64,000 nucleotides of DNA. It comes from Adiantum capillus-veneris. Taxonomy: Eukaryota; Streptophyta; Polypodiopsida; Polypodiales; Pteridaceae. Under the pieces are notes generated by a model. It was not told where the DNA came from, ran no database searches, and saw only the letters and a list, made by a program, of their open reading frames with translations. The position numbers were made by a program, and so were the translations under genes. This document shows positions 43,337-54,989 of the stretch, piece by piece. The DNA is taken from NCBI GenBank assembly GCA_014529385.2, contig CM043959.1:93260529-93324528 (forward strand), in the 5' to 3' direction. Each line of letters starts with the position of its first letter. Within the stretch, counting starts at the first letter, position 1.

Positions 43337-45859
43337 CTAGTTTTTATGCAAAGCTGTCATCTCTGACCGCATGGCCAATTGCCAATTCCCAGAGTCCTTC
43401 ATTTGCACTGCTTCCTTGTAACATGAAGGCTCATTGCAATCATTCAACATGACATAGTTCATAGATGGAACAAACCTATCAGGAGGTCGCGTGATACGTC
43501 CAGATCTACGCACAATAGGTGGCTCAGGCTCAGCCACAACCTGTGGTTCCAATCTATCATGTCCTTGCTCCTCTTGAGCCCTGACATTTTGTCTTGCACG
43601 TGCAGGTCCATCTTCTTGGAAGACAACTCTTCTCATCTCGTCAACCCTCTCTGGTTTAGAATGATATTTGGATTCATTAAAGTGAACATCATTGCTGCGG
43701 ACAACCTTTCTGGATTCGGGATTCCAAAGTTTGTACCCCATCTCACCAGAATTACCATAGCCTAGAAAGATGCACTTTCTACTCTTTGGCTCAAGTTTGT
43801 TCCTAAATTCCTTTGGAACGTGAGTATATGCCTCACAGCCAAAGACTCTGAGATGCTTGTATGAGGGCATTTTGCTTGACCATACCATCTCTGGCACTGA
43901 ATCCTTCTGCAAAACCTTGCTAGGAGATCTATTTACAAGATGAACAACTGTTGATACAGCTTCAGCCCAAAACCCATTTGGCAGTTGTGCATTAGACAAC
44001 ATACTTCTGACCTTCTCTTGTATGGTCCTATTCATCCTCTCAACAACACCATTTTGAGGAGGATTGTAAGGAGCAGTAAGTTCACGCTTTATACCTTTTG
44101 ACTCACAAAAGTCCTGAAAGGCCTTTGAAACATACTCTCCACCATTGTCAATGCGTAAGCATTTAAGCTTCTTGCCACTCTGATTCTCCACAAGTGTCAC
44201 AAACGTTTTGAAAACACTAAACGCTTCATCCTTGTGCTTGAGAAAGTAAACCCATACTTTCCTCGAGTAATCATCTACAAATGTCATAAAGTAAGAAGCT
44301 CCCCCTAGAGATAGGTTAGGCATAGGTCCACACAAATCACTATGAACAAGTGCCAACTGTGTATCTCTTCTACTGCTTCTATGCTTATGTGGCTGTTGTG
44401 TTTGCTTACCATACAGACAATGTTCATAGAATTCAAAATCATTAAATGAAAAGCCAGGCAAATAACCAGAACGAGACAAGATTTCCATTCCCTTCTTAGA
44501 CATATGTCCTAACCGGCTATGCCACAAAGAAACGTTCGGCTGCTCGGTTACATTGATTACATTTTTAGAGACATTTGATACATAAATCATGTAAAGTCCT
44601 CCAGACTTTACTCCATGTGCTACTGTCATAGAACCCTTGGATATCTTCCACATGTTCTGTCCAAAAGTGGTGACGTAGCCAGCATCATCAAGTAAACCTG
44701 TGCTGATCAAGCTCTTTGTAATTGCTGGAACATGTCTCACATTCTTCAGCGTGAAAGAAGAGCCATTCTGAAACTTCAATTGAACATCTCCAACACCTAA
44801 GATCTCACATGTCTGCCCATTGCCTAGCCGAACATGATCTTTAGTGGTCACATAAGAGGTAAACCACTCCTTGTTTGGAGACACATGAAGTGATGCCCCT
44901 GAGTCTATAATCCAGTCACTCAGTGCATTTCCATCAGATGCTGTAAGAAGAGCTGAGTCCATTGTATTCTTCAAGAAGTAGATGTCTCCTGACACTAGAC
45001 TGTCATCCTCTACAACAGTTTTTGTCACATTTATTTCTTGAATCTTCACTGAGGACTTGTTCTTCTCACCATGGTCTTCAGCTTTCTCTTTGCCTTTTTC
45101 TACTTTCCATTCTCTGCAGTCTCTTTTCATGTGACCCTTCTTGCCACAATGGTAGCATTCTATGTCACTCTTGCCTTTAGCACTGCGGAACTTGCTACGA
45201 GATTGATTCCTCTTTCCACCTTTGTACTTTTCTTTGGTCCTTCCCCTGACAACTAAGGTTGTTCCTTTGCCTTTGTCCATTGTCTTTCTATTGGTTTCTT
45301 CAATAAGGAGACTTCCTTCTACACCTGCTATGTTCAAACCATTTGGAGGTGCAGAATTACTCAAAGCTGTGCGAAAAGTGTCCCAAATTTCCGGCAATGT
45401 GATCAACAAGAACATAGCTCTAACAGGTTCATCAAACTTGACACCTTGAGCTGACAATTGACTATAGATTGTGTTGAATTCATTCAGATGATTGGACATA
45501 GGTGTCCCTTCTTTCATCTTCAAGTCAACAAGCTTCTTAAGCCAATATACCTGTGAAGCTGCACTCTGCTTCTCATAAAGATCACTCAGCTTTAACCATG
45601 CTTGATAAGCCGACATCTCGTCTGCTACATTGAAGTAAACGCTTTCTGCCAAAGTCAGCATAATGGTAGAAAGTGCCAATTCATCCATTTCACTCCATTC
45701 ATCTTTGTCCATATCTTCTGGTTTTATCCCTTTGAGCTTTATAGGTTTTATCTGCTTCTTTTGTACCAACACGTGCCAAATATGCTTCTTCCACAATGGG
45801 AAATTGGTTCCATCCAGCTTCTTGATATTGTAAAGAGCAGTGTCCTGTGATCCAGCCAT
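43337..45859 (-). CDS. gag-pol: copia Gag-protease-integrase, ended early by a nonsense codon
   Basis: 840 aa. Capsid/Gag is residues 1-230 (LDGTNFPLWKKHI near the start); zinc knuckle CYHCGKKGHMKRDC is 235-248. Protease has DSGA with Asp319. The pre-integrase HHCC region has LWHSRLGHMS (His447, His452) and Cys481, but the expected first Cys of the CxxC pair is Tyr478. The integrase core carries Asp508, Asp571 and Glu607, a DD35E spacing. A Lys/Arg-poor C-terminal segment leads to EMTALHKN and TAG, which interrupts what is otherwise one frame into RT. The nonsense codon is consistent with a single C-to-T change. The start is the first ATG after the leader, giving a standard copia Gag N-terminus. 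Confidence 0.95.
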   Translation of the reverse strand: MAGSQDTALYNIKKLDGTNFPLWKKHIWHVLVQKKQIKPIKLKGIKPEDMDKDEWSEMDELALSTIMLTLAESVYFNVADEMSAYQAWLKLSDLYEKQSAASQVYWLKKLVDLKMKEGTPMSNHLNEFNTIYSQLSAQGVKFDEPVRAMFLLITLPEIWDTFRTALSNSAPPNGLNIAGVEGSLLIEETNRKTMDKGKGTTLVVRGRTKEKYKGGKRNQSRSKFRSAKGKSDIECYHCGKKGHMKRDCREWKVEKGKEKAEDHGEKNKSSVKIQEINVTKTVVEDDSLVSGDIYFLKNTMDSALLTASDGNALSDWIIDSGASLHVSPNKEWFTSYVTTKDHVRLGNGQTCEILGVGDVQLKFQNGSSFTLKNVRHVPAITKSLISTGLLDDAGYVTTFGQNMWKISKGSMTVAHGVKSGGLYMIYVSNVSKNVINVTEQPNVSLWHSRLGHMSKKGMEILSRSGYLPGFSFNDFEFYEHCLYGKQTQQPHKHRSSRRDTQLALVHSDLCGPMPNLSLGGASYFMTFVDDYSRKVWVYFLKHKDEAFSVFKTFVTLVENQSGKKLKCLRIDNGGEYVSKAFQDFCESKGIKRELTAPYNPPQNGVVERMNRTIQEKVRSMLSNAQLPNGFWAEAVSTVVHLVNRSPSKVLQKDSVPEMVWSSKMPSYKHLRVFGCEAYTHVPKEFRNKLEPKSRKCIFLGYGNSGEMGYKLWNPESRKVVRSNDVHFNESKYHSKPERVDEMRRVVFQEDGPARARQNVRAQEEQGHDRLEPQVVAEPEPPIVRRSGRITRPPDRFVPSMNYVMLNDCNEPSCYKEAVQMKDSGNWQLAMRSEMTALHKN

Positions 45860-46943
45860 AGCTACGCTTCACAGTAGTTTACTTTCCTGGGAAAAATTCG
45901 GCAGAGTTTCCCCTGTGAACTGACCTCTGAACCAATATCAACCTGTCAAATGAACCAAGAAAGCTTCAGATTCTGCATAAATTTCGGCAGTCTCCTTTGT
46001 AAAATGGCTCTGGTGTACTCAAAAAACAGACCAAAAAACAGCCCAAAAAACCACTGTCTCTCTAACACTGTAAGCTGTGGGTAAACCTGTCCTGCACCTG
46101 TACTGTCTCTCACTGTCCTGTCACTGTCCTAGAAGCATAGACTGCGACAATGCCTCAACGACACTAAAGCAAAGATGCAATCCCAACTGTCTAACTCACA
46201 GTCAATACATCCTAGCTGCCTATCTAAGGGTGCTCGAGGGATCGCTTCAAAACCTGTATCACCGAAAGGATCTCAACGTTCGAGAATCCCCCAGCTCAAT
46301 AAAACCTCACTCGACCCTCAACAAAGGCTGCAGTAAATCTGATAGTACATAGACTTCCCACAAAGTCATACATCCACAAATTTCCCACTATATGCTGTAA
46401 CCGCTGCTGCGGTTGTTTGCTGCGTGACTCACAGCCAGCAAACCCTCAATAGACATACATCATCTCTGACAATACATCCCATGTGCAAGTACCTGCAATG
46501 TCAGGATGAAATCTGGAATATCAAGCAGCAAACACAAGCTACCTGATGAACTAGTGAATGTCGCCTACAGTCTGTGTGTAGATGCGCCTGTGTTGTATGT
46601 GACACGCCTCCAAGAACTGTGAGCCGTCCTTCGATGTGTAGACAGCCACAAATCAACACTCTGAGAGTGCCGATATCCTCAGCACCTATATTCGTAGGCC
46701 AAAACCCCAAATTTGCAGAGTCGGATCTGCACCCGCTGAGACCACATAGTCGAAAATGGCATGCGTAGAACTTTTTCGAAGCCGAACGGTGGCGGAGATG
46801 ACCTCAGAATGAAATTCTGAGAACACCAAGCCCTTCAGGCCGTCCCACAAGATTTGGGGCCGTGTCTTCGCCTGTCGAATCTCACTCGAATCTGAGCAGG
46901 TGACTTTGGCTACCTGCAAATGCTGCCCCGAGCCTCGATCTGA
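45860..46943 (-). other. untranslated leader of the copia element
   Basis: About 1.08 kb between primer site and Gag start, with no long frame on the element strand. This is long for a copia element whose LTRs are only 190 bp. It may carry promoter or packaging signals, but none is identifiable. Confidence 0.6.
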
Positions 46944-46955
46944 GCTCTGATACCA
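46944..46955 (-). promoter_or_regulatory. primer binding site, initiator Met-tRNA (copia)
   Basis: Minus strand TGGTATCAGAGC, two bases inside the 5' LTR boundary. Confidence 0.93.
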
Positions 46956-46957
46956 GT

Positions 46958-47147
46958 TGAAGGAGTACAAGTGGAAGTGTGACGCGAGAGAGTACGAGAA
47001 GAAGAGCACGACGATATGGTGAACTTGCTCTACTGTAATGTGTAGAGCATAGTGAGTTCTTATTAGGTTTTTACAAAAGAATATGTGTACATACCTGGCG
47101 GCCCGTCCACTTACCTGAGCGACCACATTGGGCTTTATACCCCAACA
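46958..47147 (-). repeat. 5' LTR of the copia element
   Basis: 190 bp, about 97% identical to the 3' LTR by eye, with TGTTGG/CCTTCA ends. Confidence 0.95.
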
Positions 47148-47152
47148 GGATC

Positions 47153-47990
47153 AACACCATTGATATCATCCATCCTTAACACTACAACATAAATTACAAA
47201 AGAAAAATTAACAATCTCAGTTTGCATTTTCCAAACTAGACCTAGTGGTTTTACTCACCTTTGATGAGCCATCTTTACCACAAACAGTGTAGGATCAAAT
47301 TTATTAATGCCAAACTGGGTGCACAATGCGTTTGAAAGCACACTGGCTCATGAATCTTCTTCATGAAAAACATTTGGCATGGCTACTCCTTGAATTTTGA
47401 CTCTCACTATGGGCACTTGCTCATCATACAAGACTGTAGGAATTGCCTCAACCTCACACATCCTCCTTCTTGGAACTACCCTTCTTTTTGTTGTACTTCC
47501 CTTATTGATTAATTTCTTTCACTAGATTCTCTCTAAATTGAGGAACTAACTCCAATAGTCATGTAGTAGTGTTACCTTCATTAATTGCTCCCACAATAAA
47601 AGCTCATGCATCTGCGCTACATGCTTGCCTTTTATGGCCTTCTTTTTGCCAACTAGCTTTGCCATTTCATTGTGGAGTTCATCCTTGAACAAGGGATACT
47701 AAAAATAGAACTCTCTTTGGCACTTTCTCTTCCTTAACAAGTACTTCCTTGACATATAGATTAACCAGCTTTTGGATTTTGGTTGCATATGTGTAAATGG
47801 AGTGTCATTGATGTTTGAAATTGTTTAAGACATTCAAGATGTGAGGTGACATGGGTTTTAGTCAAAATGCACACAAGAACTCCTTTTTCAACTCATCATA
47901 TTCTTCTTTGAAACAACCACCGGCATAATTTGGACTCATTTTGTGTCTCTGAAGCTGTACTAGTCGTGCACATGATTTCGGTGGTATCCA
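47153..47990 (-). pseudogene. Ty3-type protease-region/Gag relic
   Basis: Minus strand continuation of the Ty3 relic on the upstream side of the copia insertion. FGINKFDPTLFVVKMAHQR (about 47320-47265), then GLVWKMQTEIVNFSFVIYVV and MDDINGVDP at the insertion site, continue into DPLFLKRPWL at 41592. This is the part of a Ty3 protease between the active site and the LLGRPWL motif. DNA above 47400 is probably Gag but too decayed to assign. Confidence 0.55.
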
Positions 47991-47991
47991 A

Positions 47992-49840
47992 TGTTGGCAT
48001 ACCTCTATACCTCTATATACTCTCAAGACTGCGAGGAGGCAAGTTGGAGATGGAAGATTGATTGCTCATCTCATCTCACACAAAAGGAGGCGAAGAAGCT
48101 ATGGTGGAGAATGTAACCCATCAAGCAAGCTTGGAGAGATCCATAAAGACTACATGGACTCTCAAAGGAAGGTCATGGAAGCTTGGAGAAGACTCATAGG
48201 AAGGAGACAAGGAAAACCTCTCAGCAAGTCAAAGTTGGAGGTCAACAGGAGAAACTCTTGGAAAAGATATCACCTCATTCGAAGCATGAAAGTAACAATC
48301 CAACATGATGGAGGTTATAGACAAAGGGAAATCCCATCATTTTGTCAAGATAAGGCTCATCAAAGACAAGAAGCTTTTCATCATAACTTTGTGTTGTTTG
48401 ATTTTAGGAATAGTCAAAGATGCTACAAGAGTTGAGGGACGGTGTTGAAGATCCAAGTCACACCATCTCTCCTCATTAACAAAGGTAATTTGGAGATGCT
48501 GCATAAGTTGAGGGAAGGTGTTGAAGATCCAAGTTCCAATCATATCTCCCTTGAAGATCCAAGCTTAAATCATCTCTCCCATCTTGCATACTTCTTAGAG
48601 ATGTTGTTGAACTTGAGGGAAGGTGTTGAAATATGCAATTTCAAATCATCTCTACTACATGTCTGAACAAGGGCTAAGGATAAAGGCATGATGGAAGTGA
48701 GTCAACATGGACTCAAGTATAATGGTATGGCATGAGGGTACAGGCCCATGGTCATGGAGTTTACCCCATCTACACGTGGTAAGAGTCTACAATAACTACT
48801 AAGCAGTCGGGTAGGAATAGTACAAGAAGTACCTCAAAGTCAGGAGAAATTTCAGGAGGCCTACATGTAGATTTGTAGGAGCGATATCAGCCACCTACAA
48901 CAGTGATCTCATAGAGAAATACAAAGAGAAGTTGTTCTACCAATATAGACTACAATCGGGTTGGAGGGTTTTTCATAATTCCACTCCTACCATTTTTGGT
49001 AAAGGCACCAAGTTGGCTGCCTGTAGGGCTGCAGTGCACACATGAGCTAGCATACCAACTTGAGAGTGACCTACCCCAGGAGATACAACTGTGATGTCTT
49101 GATGAAGTGTAAAGATGGAATGTTCCCCTCATCATGGAGGATCTACCTACCAAAGGAATATCCAAAAGTCACTTGGAGGAGTCATCTACAACAACTATAA
49201 ATAGTGCAGCAGAGAAGGCTGCACTTGTCCCTTTGTACACAGTTGTACCTAGGAGTACCTTGGTGCTTGGAGCCTAGTATTGGTGCCTAGTTTCAAGATG
49301 ATATTTGGCTAGATCAAGGATGCCACTACAAATTAGGTAGTGACCTTAGCAAGGTGGTGAAGTGATGCTACTGGGAATCACACTCACACCTTAGCATTGG
49401 GAATAAGTGAGAACATAGTGAGAGACACTATGAGGAATTAGATGATGTTGTATAGAGTGTTGTTAGCCGGGGAACACACTAATTGTACTTGGTATTTTAG
49501 CCTCTATCTTGGGTTTGGGGATCATCCATTGACTCTCTCAGAAGTACCTGTACTGGGTATCATAGGTACTTTACAGTACATGTCAAGGTACTCCAGAGTA
49601 CCTTCTGCAGATAGTAAAAAGTACCTTGAAGTACTTGTTTGTGTACTTTAAGTACGGAGATTGTATCCCATTGTAGATATGTGATTAATACAACATTGCA
49701 TTACATTAGATCATTGTATCACTTATATTTGAGTTTGGCCATCTCCTCCCTCTCTCACATATATCTTGGTACAAAGATCCATCTCTCTTCCACCACTAAT
49801 TTTCACAGATACAATACCTAGATCCACATCAAACCCAACA
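47992..49840 (+). repeat. LTR-like block, probable solo LTR
   Basis: 1,849 bp bounded by TGTTGG and CCAACA, with TATAAATAG at 49196-49204. It contains tandem units of TTGAAGATCCAAG...CATCTCTC (48442-48600) and a cluster of AGTACC/GGTACT words (49240-49660). Flanks TCCAA and TCTAG do not form a clean target duplication, and no primer site adjoins, so the boundaries are tentative. Confidence 0.4.
49196..49204 (+). promoter_or_regulatory. TATA box in the LTR-like block
   Basis: TATAAATAG at about two thirds of the block, followed by CAGCAGAGAAGGCTGC, as expected near an LTR U3/R boundary. Confidence 0.4.
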
Positions 49841-52259
49841 TCTAGTTACTTACACATACTATAATGTTGCTAAAAGCAAGAATTGATATGCAACATTTGA
49901 AACATGGCTTACTTGTGATAAATTGAACTCCATAAATCTCCAAAAATCTACTTTGCATGAATTGCTAAATAGCTTTCAAGTTCATGTTTGATTTAAGGCG
50001 GAAATTTTCAAAATTCCAAACTTTCACTTGTTTTTGCTTTGTTGCCAAAACGACTCCTTTGCTGGAATTATTGTACTCTCTTCTTCTTTTGCAAATCTCT
50101 CTTCAAAATTTTAGTCTAAACTTGAAAGTCCTTCAGGCTTCTCATATTGAAATGGGTCGGCAGACTGTACAATCCTCCCTTCAGGAGAACTGGACGAGAC
50201 ATTTCTCTTTTCTCATCATCTTGAAATGGATTTGCAAACTGGACATTCCTCTCTTTTGGAGGATTGGGCACTCCCTTGAACTTGCTTCTTTGCAAAGCGA
50301 CTCTTTTCTCTGAGGAAATATCCCCTTGATGCCCTTCTTGTTTTATCTTTCTCAAACATGCATACACCAATATATCCCACACATACCATAAAGATAGCTA
50401 CCGGACTTCACAAAGATAACTACCCGACTTCAAGATTTGTATATGGCACCTTTTGTTTTTGGTTCTTTCTCTGCTTCAATTGACATTTCCCCTCAACAAT
50501 ATTCCAAATCAGCATTCTTTCTTTCCTCTACTATATTTGAAAATTTGGGGTGTCTAACTGATTGTGAACTATCAAGAATCAAAACCACTCAAGACGCAAA
50601 GACTCCATTGAAGGCTCAAACCAGCTACATGATTGCCAATGTGTATCATAGCACAAACGCTAGAAACATACACACATATAACAATGTCACTGCCCTTTAG
50701 GCAATCAAAATACACACACAAACTAAATATTGATTTACTGATTGTTGTAAAAAATGCAATGCACTACATTTCTCCTTTATTATAAATAGAAAACACGCTC
50801 GCATACTCTCAGAATACACAAAAACACACAATGTTGTGGCACACGACACCATTCATCATTATCAGGAGTCAGTTACAAAATTATGTCTGCAATTTAGTAA
50901 AACAACTCCTCTATCTAATTTTAACCTCATGCTACCTTTTTACATCTCCGGTTGTCCTAAGGTTTATTCAAGCCTCCAATATCCACCTTGTACACTCACC
51001 AAACACCTGAATGAGTCTCCTTCAAATAAGAGGGTGCATGATTGGTTTTTGAATGAATTCAAAAGAGAGAAAATTAGAGAGCAAGAGGTATCAAAATAAT
51101 ATAGAAATTTTAGCAATATGGTACAAAGATCTATGAAATTGGAGCAACATGCAAAGAAGAAAAATGGTCATAAGGGGAGAAAAAATTTGAGTGACAACAA
51201 CAAATCATTGATTGAGGAGTCTAGTTTCAAATTTTTGATTCTTGTTCATTTGATAGTGAGTTAGAGGACCGATTAAAGAGTAAAAAGAAGGGGTCGTGGA
51301 CTAAGAAGATAGAAGCAATGGTGAAGCAAATATTTGAAATGTCAAAATCAAGATTAGTAGTGGTGGCAAAGGTGGAGACCTGATGTACTAATTGTAAAGA
51401 TTCATTGGTTTAGGTAGCATGACCATTGGTGTGGTTTTGTCAATGTAAGAAACACCAATTTCTAGACCATTTTTGCGGATGGTTGGCCATCACTCCCATA
51501 AGTTTGGTTTTGTTAAAATTTGAGGACAACTATATATCCCTTGGTGTAGATTTTTCATTCTTCAAAAACACCAAATACTAGACCATTTTGTGGATGGCTG
51601 GTCACCACTCCCATAAGTTTGGTTTTGGTAACAATTGAGGATAACTATCTAATGACCTCAAAAAATGTAATTCAAATGATATTTGAAAATTTTTTAGTTA
51701 ATTATTGGATAATTTTTTGATAGTTTATTTTTGTGGATCACTTTGATAGAATTATATAGCATAGCTATTTGTGACTAACATACTCAATGTCAATATTCAA
51801 CAAAGCAATCAAGATGGGGCATGAAGACACATTGTGTTGTTAATCAAAATGGAGTAAACTATGCTTGAAGATGCACACAATAGCAATCACAAATCAATTA
51901 TTAATAACCAATAATTAGTTTTAGTGCATACAATCAATTCTCACACTAGATAATGACTTGTTGATGTTTTCCAAGCTATACGAGCTTGGAATGCTAAAAA
52001 ACCTGAAGCAAATGATAGGCTAGAGAAATCATAAAAAAATTGAATCATCAAAACCTAATTTTGAAGGTATCACAACCACTATCCATCATTCTATGTGCCA
52101 TAAAACCATGAATAGACTCAATCTAACAACTTTTTCTAAGTCCTAGGATCAAACTCCTATTAGAAGATTAGCATTTAAACCTGAATCTATCACTTAAATA
52201 GTGGATTAAGGCTTTCACAACCTAGAACCAAATCTTCACCAAATTGATAGTGAATACAC
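49841..52259. other. AT-rich noncoding DNA with a local tandem duplication
   Basis: No supportable gene. A unit of about 120 bp (AACACCAA...TAGACCATTTTTGCGGATGG, CACTCCCATAAGTTTGGTTTTG) is present twice, at about 51447-51530 and 51568-51650. Confidence 0.5.
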
Positions 52260-53211
52260 TCATCAATTTTAAAGTGTTTGGATGTATTGTTTATGTGCAT
52301 GTCCCGATGCGTGTTCATTGGCTATTCCCTTGAGTAGAAGGGTACAAGTGTTACAATCCTATCACACATAAAGTGAGGGTGAGCAAGGATGTTGTTTTTT
52401 ATAAAATGACAAGCCAATATGCTAATGTAAAAGATGATTTTGGGCATGATGTAAGAGAAAATGTGGTTGCAAAAAATACAAGTACACAGTCACAAGTTTT
52501 GAGGGGGCGATAAGGGTCATCTAGTGCAAGTCATGGTGAGAATCCATGGAGTGGCAGGTTACGTGAAAGAGTGAGTTCTGCTAACTCTTCATATGTATCA
52601 AGAAAAGGGAAGTAAAAAGTTGATGATGCCCCTAAGATGCCAAATTTGAGTGATGGTTATGTTGATGGTGAGAGTAGTGGTTTTGAGCAGAGTTTGCATG
52701 AGGAGTTTGGTATACCCTCTATGAAAACTTGGGGTGCAAGAAGGATGCAAGTAGGGAACAAGGCACCTGTAAGTGATCCTGGACCATGCAGATCAAAAAG
52801 AGTAAGAAATTATGTGCAAAAATTGATGTATGACAGTTATGTGACTCGTCCTTGTGCATATATGGCGAAGATTACAGAGGAGGAAGAACCCACATGTTTT
52901 GAGGATGGTGTCAAAGATGAAAAATGGTGGCAAGCTATGGATGCAGAGATGGCTATACTTGATGCGAATGGAACATGAGAATTGCCATTACCAAAAGACA
53001 AAAGAGAAATTGGATGTAAGTGGGTTTTCAAGATAAAGCATAATGTTGATGGCAGTGTGAGCAGGTACAAGGCTAGGCTTGTAGCCAAGGGTTGTGCACA
53101 GACTTATGGGATTGATTATGGGGAGACATTCAGCCCCATAGCCAAGATGGCTAACATTCGTGTGTTTATTCTAGTGTTTTCCACACTAATATGGGTGTTG
53201 AAGAAAATCTA

Positions 53212-53263
<52 letters not shown>

Positions 53264-54268
53264 ATATATTGTGTATATTGTGTGCGTTTAAGGACTATTT
53301 TTAAAACTCCATATCTATGATTTTTTGGCAAATAACATGTATCCTATTCAATCTGTAAGTTTTTTCCCAAATTCCATTTTATGGTTCCCTTTTGTATCTG
53401 AAAATGTAAAAGAAAATAAAACTTAATAACCCCCTCTGTTGCACTCTCGTGATAGTCACATGATTATTAAGTGACCCCCCCAAAAAGCAAATAGATGTAA
53501 AGAATGCATTTTTGAATGGAGACTTGAAGAAGTTGTGTATATGGAGCAACCACAAGGTTATGCTAATATGAGGCTACAAGACCTTATAGGTAGGTTAAAG
53601 AAAGTGTTGTATGGGCTGAAGTAAGCACCTAGAGCTTGGTATGAGAGGATTATGGAATTCATCATTTCATTTGGCTTTGAGATGTCTGATGCAGATCATT
53701 CACTATATGTACAAAAGAATGAGACAATAATTGTGGTGATATGCATTTATGTGGATGACTTGATTTTTGGAGGTGATAATGTGGCTGAGGTAAAAGGCAT
53801 ACAAACTCTACTTATGTAGGAGTTTGTAATGAAAGATTTGTGAGACTTCCATTATATCTTGGACATTGAAATTATTCCCCTAGAAGAGGGTGTATGGATG
53901 TCACAAATGCAATATGCTTTGGATATGTTGAAAGAGTATTGTATGGATGATTGTAAGCCAATTGCAATGCCCTTAGATCAAAATTTGAAGTTGGGAAATG
54001 ATGCAGATCAAGTGCTTGAGAATGCTACCATGTACATGAAGATTGTGGGCAACTTGATCTACTTGACTATCTCGCATCCATATTTGAGCTACACAATTGG
54101 ATTGGTGAGTCACTTTACGCAGTCTCCTAGGAAACCACACTTGGATGCAGTGAAGCACACTTTGTGCTATGTGAGTGCTACTTTGGATTATACACTCTTT
54201 TAGAGGACTGATGTGGAGATGTATCTCTATGGATACATAGATGTATATTGGGCTAGTAGTACATACGA
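52260..54268 (+). pseudogene. decayed Ty1/copia polyprotein (integrase end, RT, start of RNase H)
   Basis: A second, older copia copy on the plus strand. It shows the integrase C-terminal region (FGCIVYVHVP, then LEKGYKCYNPI-like and VSKDVVFYK), a linker, then RT: CKWVFKIKHNVDGSVSRYKA, LVAKGCAQTYGIDYGETFSP. A MITE (53212-53481) splits the palm domain just before IDVKNAFLNGDL. Then VYMEQPQGYA-like, a VDDLIFGGDN polymerase motif, KPHLDAVKHTLCYV and YGYIDVYWAS of RNase H, where an LTR insertion ends it. Stops occur at 52976, 54201 and elsewhere. It is not closely related to the intact copia element. Confidence 0.85.
53212..53481 (-). mobile_element. MITE with GGGGGGTCAC ends and a 51-bp G run, copy 1
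   Basis: Homologous in inverted orientation to 57010-57297. On the minus strand: GGGGGGTCACTTAATAATCA, then GTGACTATCA, ACCATAAAATGGAATT, AGTCCTTAAACGCA and ATACACAATATATA, ending in C (here a plus-strand run of 51 G). It sits inside the copia RT frame, between WVLKK and QIDVKNAF. Target duplication unclear. Confidence 0.75.
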
Positions 54269-54925
54269 TGTCGGGGGATGTGTTCGAAACATGAGCCGGG
54301 AAGGCGCCAGGCCTCTGGCTATGAGAGGTGTGAGGGAGAATAAGAAAAACAATGGATTCAAAAATCACTGTAATCTTCAATTAATCAATTCAAGCTCTAA
54401 GTACATTTTAATCGGTAGCCAAGGCGAGCTATTAGTAGCATTAACACTTGGATTAGGTGACAAATAGGAGTTTAAGATCCCTTCACATGATTATGCACGG
54501 CCATTAACGACTCTTAAATTGATCAACATGATAAACAAGCTTAAGCCAATGATTATGATGAAGAAATCATCTATGTTAGTCTTTGTGCTTTGAATGTTGT
54601 CGAACTATGCATATTTTCATTGCTTTCTCTTACTAAGCTCAAGAGAGTGAGTTCAAAACTTTTAGCTTTCTATCCTTGGTCTCAGTTGAATACCTTCCCT
54701 TGGTTGAGTCCCTTTCTCGCTTAACCTTGTCCGAGCTCTCCTTTTCCTCCTTTTCAAGAGCCTTACTTGCTCCTTCTCCAAATCCTTTCTTCCTTCTTCT
54801 CAAGCTACCCTCCTCCTCGTTCCTTCATTAGTGCAATTATTCTACTTCTCCTCTTGCCCTCCCATTGATGCCCCAAGGTCCTGAGAGAGAGAGAGCAAGA
54901 AGAAGAGAGCCTTTCCCTTATTTGT

Positions 54926-54989
<64 letters not shown>

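Larger units (their letters stand above)
41598..47147 (-). mobile_element. nearly intact Ty1/copia retrotransposon
   Basis: 5,550 bp, LTRs 41598-41789 and 46958-47147, target duplication GGATC (41593-41597 and 47148-47152). The LTRs differ by about six substitutions and a 2-bp indel, so the insertion is relatively recent. It has a tRNA-iMet primer site, a 1.1-kb leader, a single Gag-Pol reading frame in the copia order (Gag, protease, integrase, RT, RNase H) and a polypurine tract. One nonsense codon separates integrase from RT. It interrupts a Ty3 relic. Confidence 0.96.

Noticed and set aside
53160-53212. Intron in the second copia copy at the RT break
   Set aside because: The break is a MITE homologous to 57010-57297, not a spliceable intron with GT-AG ends.
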